Assembly (NCBI GenBank): GCA_026214975.1
Contig: CM047806.1
Location: 85,049,599 to 85,113,598 of the forward strand
Origin: Gentiana macrophylla
Lineage: Eukaryota; Streptophyta; Magnoliopsida; Gentianales; Gentianaceae
Direction: 5' to 3'
DNA: 64,000 nt
The notes under the pieces were generated by a model that was not told the origin of the DNA, did not search any database, and saw nothing but the letters and a program-made list of their open reading frames with translations. Of the stretch, positions 22,642 to 36,304 are shown piece by piece. Both the position numbers and the translations under genes were made by a program. Numbering within the stretch: the stretch's first letter is position 1; the number at the start of each line of letters is the position of its first letter.

Positions 22642-23302
22642 TTAGCATTTGCTCGCCCTCGAGCAAATCAAGCGACTCAAAAATAAATCATGACATCAAC
22701 GTTACGATCATACGAGAAACCAAAATATCCAAAGAGTAAAACCTAGTCAACGAGAGAAAAAACATGAGTCAAAACATATCTGATCATGGAAACAGAGTGT
22801 GTGTGTGCATAGCTTCTCAATCATTCATCAAAGTCAACCGGCTCAGATTATAAATGCATGACTAATAGCATTACACCATAGGCTTATACTTCATAATCAT
22901 CTCCACTAATCAAGGTCAAATCAAGGCTAACTAAGGTCATGCATGACTTGCACGGTTGTAACGTTAGGCTAGGGACAGGGCTAAACGAAAGGATAAAGGA
23001 ATATCAAAAGAGAAAAACGAGTGAGTCTAATCAAAACATCTTGAATGTTTAGCTCATACCTCACCTTCTTAGCTTGATTCAAGCAAGCATTCTCCTTCTT
23101 TATTCTCAAATCCAAATATAATTCCATGAAAACTCATCCCACCAACGTCTCCTTGGAAAAATTAATACACGGGCTTCATCAAACATTCTTTGACTCAACT
23201 TTATTCAAACTTTTTATTCTATTTTTGCTTCTTTTTTTTATTGATTTTTTCTGACTTTTTTTTATACACCAAACACCAACACTTTTTTGCTACCTCTTCT
23301 CA
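22642..23302 (-). other. Noncoding internal region of the non-autonomous gypsy element
   Basis: About 660 bases between primer site and polypurine tract. Contains poly-A/T-rich and purine-rich stretches but no reading frame or pol motif. This is all that remains, or all there ever was, of the internal region, which makes the element dependent on others. Confidence 0.75.
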
Positions 23303-23322
23303 TTCCCCAAGAACTGGCGCCA
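23303..23322 (-). promoter_or_regulatory. Primer binding site, tRNA-Asp type
   Basis: The - strand reads TGGCGCCAGTTCTTGGGGAA, a slightly changed form of the TGGCGCCGTTGCCGGGGA site common in Athila/Tat elements, with a ten-base spacer from the LTR end. Confidence 0.8.
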
Positions 23323-23332
23323 GAAAACTTGA

Positions 23333-25030
23333 TGGCCAAATTATAGTAAACCAACTTTAACCGGCAGAGTACCAGGTCGGTTGTACTACAACAGCGAGCA
23401 AGGTCGTATCCCACGAGGAATCAGTTAAGTATGACAGTCACGTTTGTATTTAGTTCAGGCACACAAATATTGGTAATATAATCTATAGCTAGGGAAATAA
23501 AAATGACGACTTTAAAATATATGATAAACGAAATAGCTAAATTATGGTCAAGAACACTACTCTCAACACCTTACCGAGTCACTAAGGATGAGCCTTAACC
23601 TACCAACCAACCACTGGTTTCTAATGAATGTGTTGTGGGTACAATCTCCTAGACTGGTCCCTAGGCGCTAATACCACAACCTAGTTACCCTATATTCGGT
23701 TCAACAGTCCCCTCTATGGGATTTAATTGACCTAATATGATGAAGAACGATGAGACGCTCCGCATCCACCGAGTTCACGGCTTAGCTAGAATAACCATAC
23801 CAAGGAACAGGCTACGAAAAACTCGACTAGTTCGTGCATGGAAATCCTAAAACTCTAGTTCGCACACTCCCTCGCAAAATACATTTATAAAGTTCGTGTG
23901 TTCGATCAATTAATGTTAGCTACTCCATTAAAGGAATTAGGTTCAAGTTTTAGAACACAAACATTCAAAAGATTTAATTTTTAAGACCTACTCATCCCTA
24001 GATCATCGTTTAGGCATCAATTTCGTTATTCCATCACATATTCTAGCTATCTAAAATCTAGCTACGCACAATAACAAGAACGAAACAAGAAATCATAATT
24101 AATTGGGAAGAAAACATGCTAAAAGATAAGAACAATAAATTACCAATAACGTAGAAGCAATCCCCCAATGGGTTTGTCAATCCAAAGTGAAGAAATCACG
24201 AAAAGAAACTAATAATCGTAGCAATTTGATGCAAGAAATTTAACATAAATCTAGAATTTTGGGGGAAGAAAAATCTAAAAAGTGAAAAGAAAATTATTGT
24301 ATGAAGTTGTGAAAATTTGACCTAATTTGGCTTTTATATTGGCCAAATTCGACCCAAAATAGTGGAAAACTCGAAATTAGCGATCGCCGACGCTATCCAA
24401 CAGATTGATGACGTCATCGGCGCCGCCAACCAAACATGTCTCCAGCTATTCGCGATATATTTTGTGTAGAGTCTGATTTGCGTGATTCAAGTTGCGTTGG
24501 AAAGCTTATTCAATTCCCTACAACGTTATGAAGATTACTTTCCAGAAACGCCTCCAAGGGAGTTCAAAATTCAGATTAAGTGACAGAAGCATGAAAACAT
24601 CAACGATGTTTGATCCGTTTCAACTCTTTAACTTCGGTCATGTTTTTAAAGACCTAAAATAGCTTCTTCATCACACCCTGTGTGTGATACTTGTTGTTGC
24701 TTTCGATTTTTCTTATTCTTTTCTTTCTTTCCCCTAACGTCTGAATTTGAATCTCGCCATTTCTTTACTTAACTCCCTTTTGACAATTTTCATACCATTT
24801 CTATTCTCTTCACGCCGCGCCTATAATGAACAAAAAAAAAACCAAGCATGACACATGCCAATAAAACGCACACAATTCACCCAAAAAAATGGAGATTTTA
24901 GACGTAAACGTCCTATTGTCTCGTGATTCAAGTCGTGGTGAAATGTGCCTATATAAACACTTAACTACCCAAAAATTACATCGAATAGGGTAAAATGCAC
25001 ACAAAATTATAGCAAAGTTGACTCTCATCA
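23333..25030 (-). repeat. 5' LTR of the Athila/Tat-like element (complete)
   Basis: 1.7 kb, - strand start TGATGAGAGTC at 25030, end ...GGCCA at 23333. Serves as the reference showing that the other, palindromic LTR lacks its last part. Followed on the right by GGTGG of the TSD. Confidence 0.85.
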
Positions 25031-25035
25031 GGTGG

Positions 25036-27190
25036 TACCTGGGTTTTTCGCTCATCACTGGTTCCCTCAGCTTGTGTTTTATGCTGAGTAAACTCCTCTC
25101 CTTTCTTATCTATGGAATTTTTCACTACTTCTTCAATGACAACTGTATTAGTGATAGCTATTGCAGGACTGTCAGCATTTCCCCCTTGGTCTGTGTTGGG
25201 GATCTCCTTAGCTGATGTTGATCCAATACCCTGAGCAGCTACATGGGTAGCTGGTTAAACCATTTCAGTATCCTGGGTTGGTGCAGGATTGGTCCCTTCT
25301 GTTGTTGTTGGTGATGTCCCCTTAGCTGGCTTTGTGATTTTAGCTGGGTGTTGTGTTGATTCCTCAGTTGGAGCCATGTTTGTTTTCTACACTGACGTAG
25401 ATGTCTGAGCTGCTGTAAATCTTTCAGCAGCATCAAAGAGTGTTAAATCATCCTCATCTATAGTCATATTCCCGGTGCTTGTGTTCTTGAACAATCACCA
25501 TCACAACATTTGATTATCATCACGAGCATCTTCATGTTGATCATCATCAGTTTCATGACCATCATCATGATGATCATCATCATCTCCCTCCGCAGGTTGA
25601 TCCAATTTCTCCTTTGCCTACTTTACTGCCTCCCATAGAGTGCGGTATCTATCAACCCAAATAGGTCTTCAACACCCAGGAATGTCAGTAGCCATTCTTC
25701 TTCTTCAAACATCCCGCCAGAATCATGAAGTTGGCCTTATGAATTGCCAAATTTCCAATTTATGTATTTGGACACCCAATCATCCACATCCCTTGGTTGT
25801 GGTTCTTCTACTTCCTTTTGTCTACTTTCCTCCTCGGCTGTTGATTCCTAAGTATTTTCATCAACAATCTCTTCCTCCTTATTTTCATTCTCCTTATTCT
25901 CATTCTCATCATCTGGAGTATCATCTTCCAGATTGATGGGTTCCTCAGTTGTAGAGGTGGTACATTTGCACTCACCTGCTCTTCCTATGTTCCAGGGATG
26001 GTTAGTGAAGTTGACCCCTTCTCTTTTCTCGAGAAACAGATTGGTGGTAGTAGGTTTCTCTTTACCACCTCAACCTTTTGACTATCTTGAACATGGTTTT
26101 TGCGCTGTGAAGGGTGTGCAAATTTGTGGGTACTATCATCAACCCCAAAAGTAAGAAATGTAGGGTATCCCAAACACTTTCTTAACCCAAAAATGCCGGT
26201 CTTGACTCTTTGTTTCTTTCCTGTGCTTTGGTGCTTTTTTGATGCCTTTTCGCATCAATTTCTCCTTGAATTTGTTCCACCAATCGCTTGAATATGTAGT
26301 TGGCCTAGTCAAATTCAATTACTTGGTAGATAACGGCCATGAGTTTGGCCCTTATGTCAGTCAACACGTTCATAGACCCCATTTTACCTTCTATGCATTT
26401 ACCCATCAACAGAATAAATGCACCAAAAGTTGCTTTCAAGACGTTTCAGTTGCAATGAAAATTATTTGGTGTGGAGGCTGAATTGATTGCAATTTTAGTC
26501 CATAAAACATCTTTATCGAACTTTATCTCCTTCAATTTGGTCTCACCGGAGTGTGGTACACAGAGATACTGGTGTAAGGTTTAGGCCATAATCTCCATAT
26601 TTACTCCGTTCACATGTGTGGTGATTTATTTGCCTTCTCATTTTCTTAGAATGTTATGAGATTTTCATAGAAAATCTCCTTGATTAGGGGTTTAAGGAAA
26701 GTCATCAACCCTAAATCCGTCACTTGGTCAGCCAATCTTCTTGCATGAGGATCTTCTGGGAGAAGAGAAATGAAGGTTGGAAGATCAAAGAAAGAACAAG
26801 TGAAAATGGATTTTTCATACTTTGCAATGGCTTTGGAAGAGGATCTACCATTTTTTAGAGGTTAAAGATGAAGTTTTCTAGGAGTTCTTGCTGCTTGAGA
26901 GAATAATGAAAGAATAAAATCTCATTAATGGTAGAGTGTGGGTTATTAATTCTTTGATAAACGTGAAACAAGTTGATGTTTGAAATTTGAATTGGTGGCT
27001 GAGAATTAATGTTAGAGGATTTGGCGTGATTTTCCGAACATAATAACACGGTAAATAAGAATAGTGGGGGTGTAATGATGATTTTTCCAAGATTCGAGGT
27101 GTTGGCATCCCATCCACTTTCATCATAATTAAATCCTTCTTTTGATCCTCGTTCCAAAATAAATCATGTAAAATAATATCCATATGTACA
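25036..27190 (-). pseudogene. ORF2 pseudogene of Sire-II (N-terminal and middle part)
   Basis: Third reading frame downstream of pol. A start near 27183 or 27157 is possible, but the frame soon breaks. Fragments recognisable for the plant-transposon-protein family include SFFDLPTFISLLPEDPHARR and GLMTFLKPLIKEIFYENLI (around 26800-26640) and ANYIFKRLVEQIQGE (about 26290). An Asp/His-rich acidic stretch from GAT/CAT repeats is at 25500-25600, and a Thr/Pro/Ala-rich part follows (25440-25210). Stops are frequent. Function unknown; sometimes called env-like because of its position only. Confidence 0.6.
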
Positions 27191-27439
27191 ATTCTTTAAG
27201 AAATGTCTTAATACTATTTATTTTGCCACATGGATAATTTATTTTTCCACGTCACTTTGTTTTTTACCCACTTGCTTCACTGAACCAGTATGCTGGTGTT
27301 GTACGTGACTGGTAAGATACTTAGCTAATTAATTTTACTGAGTTGATTGACTATTCATCAAAACAAATGTTCCTTGTAATCAGTTGAGTGATTTCAGTTG
27401 ATCCAATGGTTGGCCTGCCAAATGTGCGCACCCGACATG

Positions 27440-30400
27440 GCAAAGGTCAACCCTGTTGGCGAAGTCACTCGGTTGGTTATGTCAGCTTGCTGAAGTTAGT
27501 TGATGCAGATTAGTCCGTTCAATCATCCCAAATTCTGTTCTCAATTCGCAAAACCTTTCATGACTGAGGGTTTGGTGAATATGTGTGCCATTTGATTCTC
27601 AGTTGATACTCCAAAATCACATCACCTTTTTCCACATGATCTCTAATGAAGTGATGTCTCACATCTATGTGTTTGGTTCTTGAGTGAAGTACACGATTCT
27701 CAGTGATTGAGCTCGCACTTGTATTATCATACATAATATGGATGGTATTTTCTTCTACTCTATAATCTCTGAGCTATTGGCTGATCCATAACACTTGTGC
27801 ACAACAACTTCCAGCTTCTGGGTATTCAGCTTCAACTGTTGATGTTGATATGGAATTTTGTTCCTTACTGAACCATGAAACTAGTGTGTTGCCTAGTAGT
27901 TGTCAGGTTCCTTATGTGCTTTTTCTGTTCACTTTGCATCCAACATAGTCTGAGTCTGAGTATGATATCAGCTTGAATCCTCCATCTTTTGGATACCATA
28001 TCCCAACATTTATTGTGTGCTTTATATATTTGATTATCCTCTTAGCTTCCAATAAATGTGATTCATTTTGCTGAGATTGAAATCTTGCACACACTTCTAC
28101 TGCAAATGCAATATCCGGGTTTGTTTTATGTAAGGTATAAGCAGTTGATCATATTATGTCTCTGCATAGCTTCTAATCAACATTCTTTCCTTGTTCATCT
28201 TTGCCTAGGATAGTTTTTGCATGCATTGGTGTTTCTGATGTGCCACTTGATTTTTATCTAAACTTATTTATCAAGTCTTTAGTATACTTTGCTTGATTTA
28301 TGAAGATCACATCTTTCATATGTTTTACTTGAAGTCCAAGGAAATAATTGAGTTCACCGATCATACTCATCTAAAATTTTCTTTTCATGAAGGTAGCAAA
28401 CTTCTCACACGGTTTCTCATCTTCAGATCCAAAAATGATGTCATCTACATACACTTGTACAAGTTGTGTGTTGGATCCAATTCTATCTTGAATAGTTTTT
28501 TGTCAATGGCTCCTTTGATGAATCCATTGCAGATGAGAAATTGCGACAGGGTCTTATACCAAACTCTAGGTGCTTGATTGAGTCCATACAGTGCCTTATT
28601 TAATATGTAAACGTTATGCTCCTTGCCTGGAAAGGTTGCTGCTCCAAGATACTCTTCTTCTTCCAAGAATCCATTTAAATGCACTATTTACATCAATCTG
28701 ATAGAATTTGAAGTTCTTGTGAGATGCATATGCTAGAAATAGTCTTATTGCTTCTAATCTTGCTACTGGTGAAAAAATTTTCTTTCGCTACTAATCTGGC
28801 CTTGTTTCTAACTATGGCTCCTTGTTCATCTATCTTTTTTAACACCAATTTTGTGCCAATTATATTTGCATGATCCTATTTGTCTACAAGTTCCCAAACC
28901 AGATTCTATAAAATTCATTCAGCTCTTCTTGCATTGTTGTGATCTAATCTGAATCTTTGATTGCATCATCAATGGTCTTTGCCTCTACATGTGATAAGTC
29001 AACATACTCTCCAATTGTCTTCTGGTTCTAACACTTGTGTTTACATCTCCAATGACTTGATCAGCTAGGACATATCTAAGCCAATTCACATCTGGTTGGA
29101 GGTGTGCCTGAACTGGTGTCTAAGCTGGTGTTGCTTCTTGGTCTTTAGCTGAGTCATCCATTATTGCTTTTGGCAGTTCTACATTTGTATAGACAGGTTC
29201 AGAAATCATTTCCTTTGTCACTTTTTCTTCTAGGATAGTTATGATTTCACTGCTGCTATTTGGTTCATCAAACACCACATAAATTGATTCTTAAATCAGT
29301 GTTCTCTTGCTTAGGATTCTGAATACTCTACTGGTGTCTGAATATCCCAAGAATATGCCTTCATTAGCTTTCTCATCAAAAGTACTAAGCTGGTTTTTGC
29401 CATTTTTATGAACAAAGCATTTGGCTCCAAACATGTGTAGGTGTGAGATGTTTGGTCTTCTCCCATTCCACAGCTCATACGGTGTCTTTCCATGATGCTT
29501 GTTGATAATTGATCTGTTTTGAGTGTAGCATAATGTATTCACTGCTCCAGCCCATAACCTCTTAGGTTGTCCTGCTTCAGCAATCATTGATCTAACATCC
29601 TCTTTGAGTGTTATGTTTCTTCTTTCTGCAACTCCATTCTATTGTGGAGTTCCTGCTATTGATCGATAGCTAATGCAACACTCCATTTTCTTCACAATAA
29701 TTCCTGATGACTTGATTTAGGAATTTAGTTCCTCTATCTGATCTCATATTCACAATCTTCAAATCTTTCTCATTTTATAGTCTTTTGAGCAAATCTGAAA
29801 GTTTTTTCAGAGTCTATTTCTTCTTTTTCATAAATACAGTCCAGGTGTATTTGGAGAATTCATCAAATATCACTAGGGTATACTTCTTCCCACTTACACT
29901 GACTGGTGTGACAGATCCAAATAAGTCCACGTGTAGCAGTTGCAATAATTTGGTTGTTGATCGCTATGGCTTTGACTTGAATGATCTTTTATCCGCTTTC
30001 CTTCGTGCATGCATCACAAATGCTCTCTTTCTTGTAGGTTATCTCAAGTTATCCTTCTACATGTTTATTATTTGCCGCTTTGTTGATGGAATCAAGTTCG
30101 TGTGATTCAGCTTTCTATGCCATGTCCAGCTGGGTGTTTGTTTGGATTTGACCATCAGGCAGGTCTCTGCTTTGGCTTTGTTCCAGTCCACTACATACAT
30201 GTTGACTTCTCCCATTCCTGATAGAACAACAATGTTTGTTTGCTTGTGAATGACTTGACGGCCTTCTTTGCTGAAGTTGACATTGTTTCCTTTGTCACAG
30301 AACTGACTGATGCTCAGCAGATTGAAGTTCAGTCCTTTGACATAGGCTACATTCCGAATCTTCAAGTTGTTCTTCAACAGACTGCCTTCCCCCTTAGCCT

Positions 30401-31247
30401 TCCCAGTATTTTATTTGCCATCAAATGTCACTTTGGGTCCATCGAAAAATCTATAGTCTTTAAACCAGTGTTTGCTTCCTATCATATGTCTGGAACACCC
30501 ACCATCAATATACAAGACTTCCTGCAAAATAGATTAAGTATTCTTAGGTACTTGACACTGTTTGGGTCCATATATGTCAGTCCTCATGCCTCATATTCCA
30601 AGGGTGTGACCAAATGGTCTCCTTCTTACAGGTATGAAGTCATCAACTTCATAGTTGAAGGGCATGGCAGAATAATTTATGACAGGTTGTCTGAAAGTAT
30701 TCTGAAATAATTTCTTCCTTTTGGTGCATGTATATCTCATTTCAATCTCCAGTAGACTGGGGGTGGTATGTTCTCATACTTTTTTCTGTATCCAGGACCA
30801 GGTCTGTGCTGGTTCTTTCTGAATCTAAAATTTTTTCTATGAACTGACCTCTATTTGAAGGCTAGAGGGGGAATATTCCAGTCATCATCTGAGGGGTATA
30901 GTCTTCCTTTACCCTTCACTACAGATTTTCCTTTAATTAGCTGGCTATAGGATGACTTTGTTTTTCTTCACTGCGCAGGGTTTGTATTTGATAGGTCCAG
31001 GATGAGTTTCAGGTCTAATATTCTGCACTCGTCTGAACTTGGGACCAGTCTTAGTCTTTGCTTCAGCCTTCTGTTGTTTATCAGACTTGTTTTCTTCCTG
31101 ACTGTCATATCCAAAAAATGATCTGGATCCAAACCATTTTGGGTGTTTGTAAGCTGGTACAGAAACAATCTCAGCTGGTTCTGAAACCTTCTTAGCCGGT
31201 ACTGAAACATTCTCAACTAGTCTGTTGTCACTAGATGACTTATCATC
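27440..31247 (-). pseudogene. Pol pseudogene of Sire-II: protease region, integrase, RT, RNase H
   Basis: On the - strand: GAG_pre-integrase region (30377-30057) with NVAYVKGLNFNLLSISQFC and WTWHRKLNH; integrase C-terminal half (29587-29291) with QPKRLWAGAVNTLCY, RSIINKHHGKTPYELW and IFLGYSDTSRVFR; RT (28684-28445) with YLGAATFPGKEHNVYILNKA and ALYGLNQAPRVWYKTL; RNase H (28094-27912) with MCARFQSQQNESHL and SYSDSDYVGC. The last recognisable wording ([16 protein letters not shown]) ends near 27510. Scattered stops and frameshifts, mostly substitutions. Confidence 0.85.
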
Positions 31248-32466
31248 TTATTTCTGTTGACCGGCTGAGTCCGCTTCTTTAGCAGTTATGTTGGATTTCA
31301 ACTTACCTAGTTCTTTTTTCAATCTATCATTCTCCTTTCTAAATTCACCACATTCATTTTCCAGAACGTCGTGGTTTATTTGAATTTCTTCAAATTTAGT
31401 CATGAGGTTCTGAATCAGGTTTTCAGATTCAAGTGAAAGAATAGACGATTGTGCAGTGTCCGAAATGGATGCCCAAGATGTTGAATTACAGGATAGTATC
31501 TCTATTTCTTCCACTTTTTGGCCATTAAGCATAGGCAGGCTTTCTCATCATCTGAGTTGGAAGAGTCTGTGATGTCAGCTGAGTCAGTGTAAGATGACTC
31601 ACTTCCGCTAGTGTCACTGCTGCTGCTAGTCTCTGCCTTCATTGCTCTTCTGTTATTCCTATTATCAATTGAATGCCTTTTCTTGTCAGACGAATTGTGC
31701 TTTCTTATATCATCATCGTTCTCTTTCTTCTCTTCTGGGCAATCAGCTTTGTACTGCCCTTTCCTTTTACAGTTGAAATAGAGTACATCTTCATCTCTCT
31801 TCTTGTCCTTGATGTCTTTGCTGGTAATGGAAATGTGTTTTGATGAAGTGCTTCCTTTGTATCATCTCTTTGCAAACTTGTCAAATCTTCTTATCATCAA
31901 CGCTACTTGCTCTCTCAGCTCTTGTGTCTCTTTGCTGATGTTATCAGCTGCCTTTTGCTAGCTACTCTGCAGGCGTGCCACCAGTGCACTGGTCTTTGGA
32001 ACCACGGTTTTCCGCCATCTTTATTATTTAATTCAAACTCATGACCCTTCAGCTCTGACATTAGAGTCAGAGTGTCAGTCTTTCTCAGATATTGGGCTCC
32101 TTGTAGAATGGTTGTCTAGAACTTCCACCTTTTACGTAAGCCTCTCAAAATATTCAAGCAGACTTCTTTCTGGGGGTATACTTGACCAAGTTGTTGATGT
32201 TCGCTGAGAATGGCCGAGAAGAGGATATCGATCTGCTCCACCGATCACCCGTCTTCATCTTGAAATTTTCAAATTTCTGTTTGGCCACTAACAACTTGTT
32301 TTCTTTAATGGCTTCTAATCCTTCATTGATCAGGGCCAGCTTATCCCACATCTCCTTTGCAGACTTGTAATCCTTCACTCTCATGAACATATTGTTTTCC
32401 AGGGTCTTCATGATCATATCCTTTGCTATGAAATCAAGGTTGACTCTCTTTCTGTCATCTTTTGTC
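31248..32466 (-). pseudogene. Gag pseudogene of Sire-II, main part
   Basis: Continues the gag frame from 39932 after the palindromic insertion. The block DFIAKDMIMKTLENNMF...KSAKEMWDKL (32430-32330) is the UBN2 capsid core. A zinc-knuckle position near 31780-31735 reads YFNCKRKGQYKADCP, so the first cysteine is Tyr and the histidine is Gln. A coiled-coil region (31532-31248) has ENLIQNLMTKFEEIQ and RKENDRLKKELGKLKS. Stops and frame changes near 32230 and 31870. Confidence 0.8.
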
Positions 32467-32788
32467 TGTTGGATCGATATGGGCATAATAAACACTCTAG
32501 AGCGGGGTGAATAGAGTGTTAACGTATTTTTAAACTCTTTTGGATTAACAACACAAGTACTAATTAACAAGCTGCGGAAGATAACTTAATTAATTATTCA
32601 CTTGTGTTATGTTACCTAAGTGATCAAAAGTGATAGGAGATGTGTGATCAAAGTAATATGTCATGGTTGCAAGTAAAATAAAGTTGATCAAACAAGTTAT
32701 ACAAAGTTTTAACTAAGCCATGAAATATAGCCTGTTAATATATCAAGGATGTCCAAAACAAATTGCAGGCTAAGCTGATTTAACTTAA

Positions 32789-33180
32789 TGTTGTGTTGTA
32801 AGCGGTAGGTCCAAACACTTGGAATATAGAACTTGATATTTTATTGATACACAAAATATACAACAAATGGGACACTTGAAAAATACAAGAAGAGAGCAAC
32901 TAGAAAGTGTTTGATGTGGGAGACTCACTTCACAACTTGTGTGTGTTGTGTTGTGTTGTTGGCCTAAGTTACAACTCCTATTTATAGGAAAGGTAAGAAT
33001 ATCCTAGAAAAAGTGGTAGATCCTTCTAGAGAATATGCACACTAGATCTTTCTAGGCAAAGTGTGCATTAGATATTTATCTAAGTATTTTTAGAATTCTA
33101 GACTATTCTCTAAGGAAATAATTTCTAGATTTTTCCCATGTACTAGTTGTAGAATAATCTGAAGTCATTGCCTTCTAACA
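32789..33180 (-). repeat. 3' LTR of the Tork-like copia
   Basis: 392 bases. Has a TATAAATA box on the - strand (32979-32986). Adjacent to the polypurine tract on its right side. Confidence 0.9.
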
Positions 33181-33249
33181 CTCCCCCTCAATGACTTCTT
33201 TCTTTTGACGACGAGCTCATTTGCATCCCAAGAGCATTTCAATTCTCGA

Positions 33250-36200
33250 GCTTTAGGTCCGCTTAATCCTTTTGTGAATATATCTCGCTAATTGATCTTC
33301 GTCTTCACGTGAATCATCTCAGATCTCATCTTGAAGAACCTTCTCTCGAATAAAGTGGTAGTGCACTTCAATGTGCTTGGTCCTTGCATGAAATACTGGA
33401 TTCTCTCGCTAGTTGAAGTGATGATATATTGTCGCAATGTAAATCCACCGCATAGTCAACCGGTGGTGTAAATCCTTCAATAATCGCACAAGCCAAGTGA
33501 CTTCTTGAGTCGCTACACTGCTGCTGCCCGGCATCGCCTCGGTAGTTGATAGAGATACAAGAGGTTGTCTTTTGCTACACCAAGATATTACCTGCAACTA
33601 AGGTCAACACGAACCGGTAGTTGATCGGAGAGTGTCATGATCCCCAAAGATAATCGGGCCACAAGATTCAACAAGTTTACATGGCACTCCTTTCTCGTAG
33701 AAAATACCGCAGTCATAAGTTCCTTTGACGTACTTTCATAATTTTCTCAACTAATCGCCAATGTGGCTTTCTTGGACTTTGCATAAACCGCTTATGACGC
33801 CAACCGCAAGCGAAATGTCCGGTCTTGTTAACGCCAAGTATATCGACTTCCTACTAGTCGTCGATAACTTGTAGGATCATCCAACTCTTTGCCTTCTTTT
33901 GAGCTTAACTTGGCATTGACTTCAATTGGTGTTGTAGAAGGCTTGCGCCTATCATTCCGCATTTCTTTAAATGTATCCTTAACATACTTCGCTAAGGCAG
34001 AGGAACAACCCATCTTTAGTGTACTCGACTTCAAGTCCAAGAAAGAGCTTAAGCTCTCCAAGTTCTTTCATTTGAAACCGGACTGATAAGTTCCTCTTGA
34101 CTTGTCGAACTTCTTTGTCATCATCTCCAAAGTGATGATGAGATCATCAACATATACCAACACGATCGTTACTTTGTTATTTTGATACTTGATGAATAAA
34201 CTTGAGTCGGACGGAGCCACAGAGAATCCACTATGAGTCAAGAACTCGCAATTTTTCCGCACTCAAGCCCTTGGCGCCTGCTTTCAATCCATATAACGCC
34301 TTTCTTAACTTGCACACGATTTAGGATGAGTCGTGACTTCAAGCCTTTGGTTGCTCCATGTATATGTCTCGATCGATCTCGCCATGTAGTAGAAGGCGCT
34401 TCTTCACATCCATCTCGCCATAGCTTCCAAGACTTACTAGCCGCTAGGCCGTGAAGACTCAGATCAGAAGTTATCTTCGCCACCGGGCTAAACGCCTCAT
34501 CATAGTCTAAGCCATATTTTTGTGAGAAACCTCGAGCAACTAATCGAGCTTTATGTCTTTCTATGGATCCGCCTTGTCGTGTTTTCACCTTGTAAACCCA
34601 TTTGCAAGATATTGGTTTTACTCTTCCGGAAGAGGAACAAGTTCCTAAGTCCGGTTTTGCTTAAGCGCTTGAATTTCCTCTTTCATCGCTCGATCCATTC
34701 ACCCTTTTAGACGCCTCATAGCTTGAAGGCTCCATAGTTGCAGATCATCAATCAATCGCCGCAATGTTAGCATACTTAGGATTTGGTTTCTCCGCCGAGA
34801 TGATCTCCTAAGTTGTTGTTCATGATGATCAACTTCCTCCATCTCCGTGTTGGACTTTCGACATCGCTATATTCCATCTCTTGAGTTGTCGCCGATTTCT
34901 CTTGGCCATCATCATTTACTTTGAGTGCATAACTCTTCTCCAAAGATTTTCTCTTATTTTCTCTTCTAGAATAGGTGAGTCAGAAGCTCCTCATCTTGAC
35001 ATGACCACCAAGAAGATGCTTCATCGAATACAACATTTCTTGACACCATACATCGATTCGCTCTTGGTTCACAACACTTCCATCCTTTCTTTCCTCGTCG
35101 ATCCCAAGAAGATGCATCCGATTGCTTTCTTGTCAAATTTGCTTCAGAGCTCATCCGGGACTTAATACGCAATGCATACGCACCAAATACTTTGAAATGA
35201 CTTTACGCTGGTTTCTCTCTTTGAGTTTTCGATATGGTGAGATGAATCCAAGCTTTGCTTGTGGTAGCCGATTGATCACATGGTCGCAGCAGTCTTCATA
35301 CATTCTCGCCCAAAACAAGGCCGGGACATTCTTTGCATGTATCATACTCCGACATGTCTCACTAAATGTCGATTCTTTCTTTCGCCTACCCCGTTTTGTT
35401 GCGGAGTTCTCGGACAAGTCAATCGCCGCTAATATTATTTTGCTTTAGATATTCCGAGAACTCGTGGATGTATACTCACCTCCATTATCTCAGACGTAGA
35501 CAACGCACTTTGAGGAAAGTCTCCGCTTTACTTTACATTTGAATTCCTTGAACTTCTCCAAAGCTTGGGATTTCTCCTTCATGAAATCCACCCCACGATA
35601 TCTTGAGAAATCATCAATGAAGGTGATCATATATTTTGCTCCTCCGATCGACCGCTGCTTTATTGGTCCAAAACATCCGAATGAATCAACTCAAGTGGTG
35701 TCTTTGCTCGGTATCTCGACTCTTTATATAGGAGTTGATGCGCTTTTCCATATTGGCATCCGGCGCAAACCGTGTCGCCCCGACATTCCAACTTAGGAAG
35801 TCCTTTGAGCATAGACTCTTTCATCATGACCTTAAGTCTCTTATAACCGACATGTCCTGCACGCATGCCATAGATCATTGTGTCATTTTTCCTGGTTTTC
35901 AACATATGTCGTTTCAAAGATCAAGACATATCTCGACTCCTTCTTTTCACCTTCTAGGATTGGAGTCCCAACGACTCTAAGATCACGATAAACCTTCACA
36001 TCTTGTGGATCGAACAATACATAATTACCCGACTCGTGAGTTGTGATATCGACAAGAGATTTTTCTTCATTCCATCAACATGCATCACATTTTGCAAAAG
36101 ATCACCGGCCGAGAATTTGAGTTTGGCGTGATCACATGCTTCTCCAATATGTCTAATTGGAAGCTTAGTGTTATCCACTGCTACGATAACACGACCTCCT

Positions 36201-36304
36201 TTGTATTTCGTCATACTTTGAAGTCTTTCTTTATCACCGGTCATATGATTTGCCACTCTCGAGTCAACGATCCACAGACAGAAAGTTAACACGCCCAATA
36301 TCAC
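33250..36304 (-). pseudogene. Pol pseudogene (Tork-like copia)
   Basis: Protease at 36304-35996: WIVDSRVANHMTGD, where the usual active-site Gly reads Arg, then NVMHVDGMKKNLLSISQL. Integrase: [34 protein letters not shown] and ELIHSDV (35917-35660), then ETCRSMIHAKNVPALFWA and VINRLPQAKLGFISPY (35417-35240). [22 protein letters not shown] (34588-34530), [25 protein letters not shown] near 34150. RNase H: MQVISWCSKRQPLVSLSTTEA (33597-33530), and a frameshifted stretch at 33275-33295 that codes the family's LADIFTKG box. Frames change roughly every 60-100 codons. Confidence 0.85.

Larger units (their letters stand above)
15573..25030 (-). mobile_element. Non-autonomous Athila/Tat-like Ty3/gypsy element with a palindromic 3' LTR
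   Basis: Read on the - strand: 5' LTR (25030 to 23333), tRNA-Asp-type primer site, about 660 bases of noncoding internal sequence, polypurine tract, then a 3' LTR that runs for about 1.25 kb and turns back on itself as an inverted copy, so both outer ends are LTR 5' starts (TGATGAGAGTC; left copy AGATGAGAGTC). GGTGG flanks both sides (15568-15572 and 25031-25035), a proper 5-bp TSD. A copia element sits inside the 3' LTR. No coding sequence of its own, so it must have been moved by proteins of another element. Confidence 0.8.
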
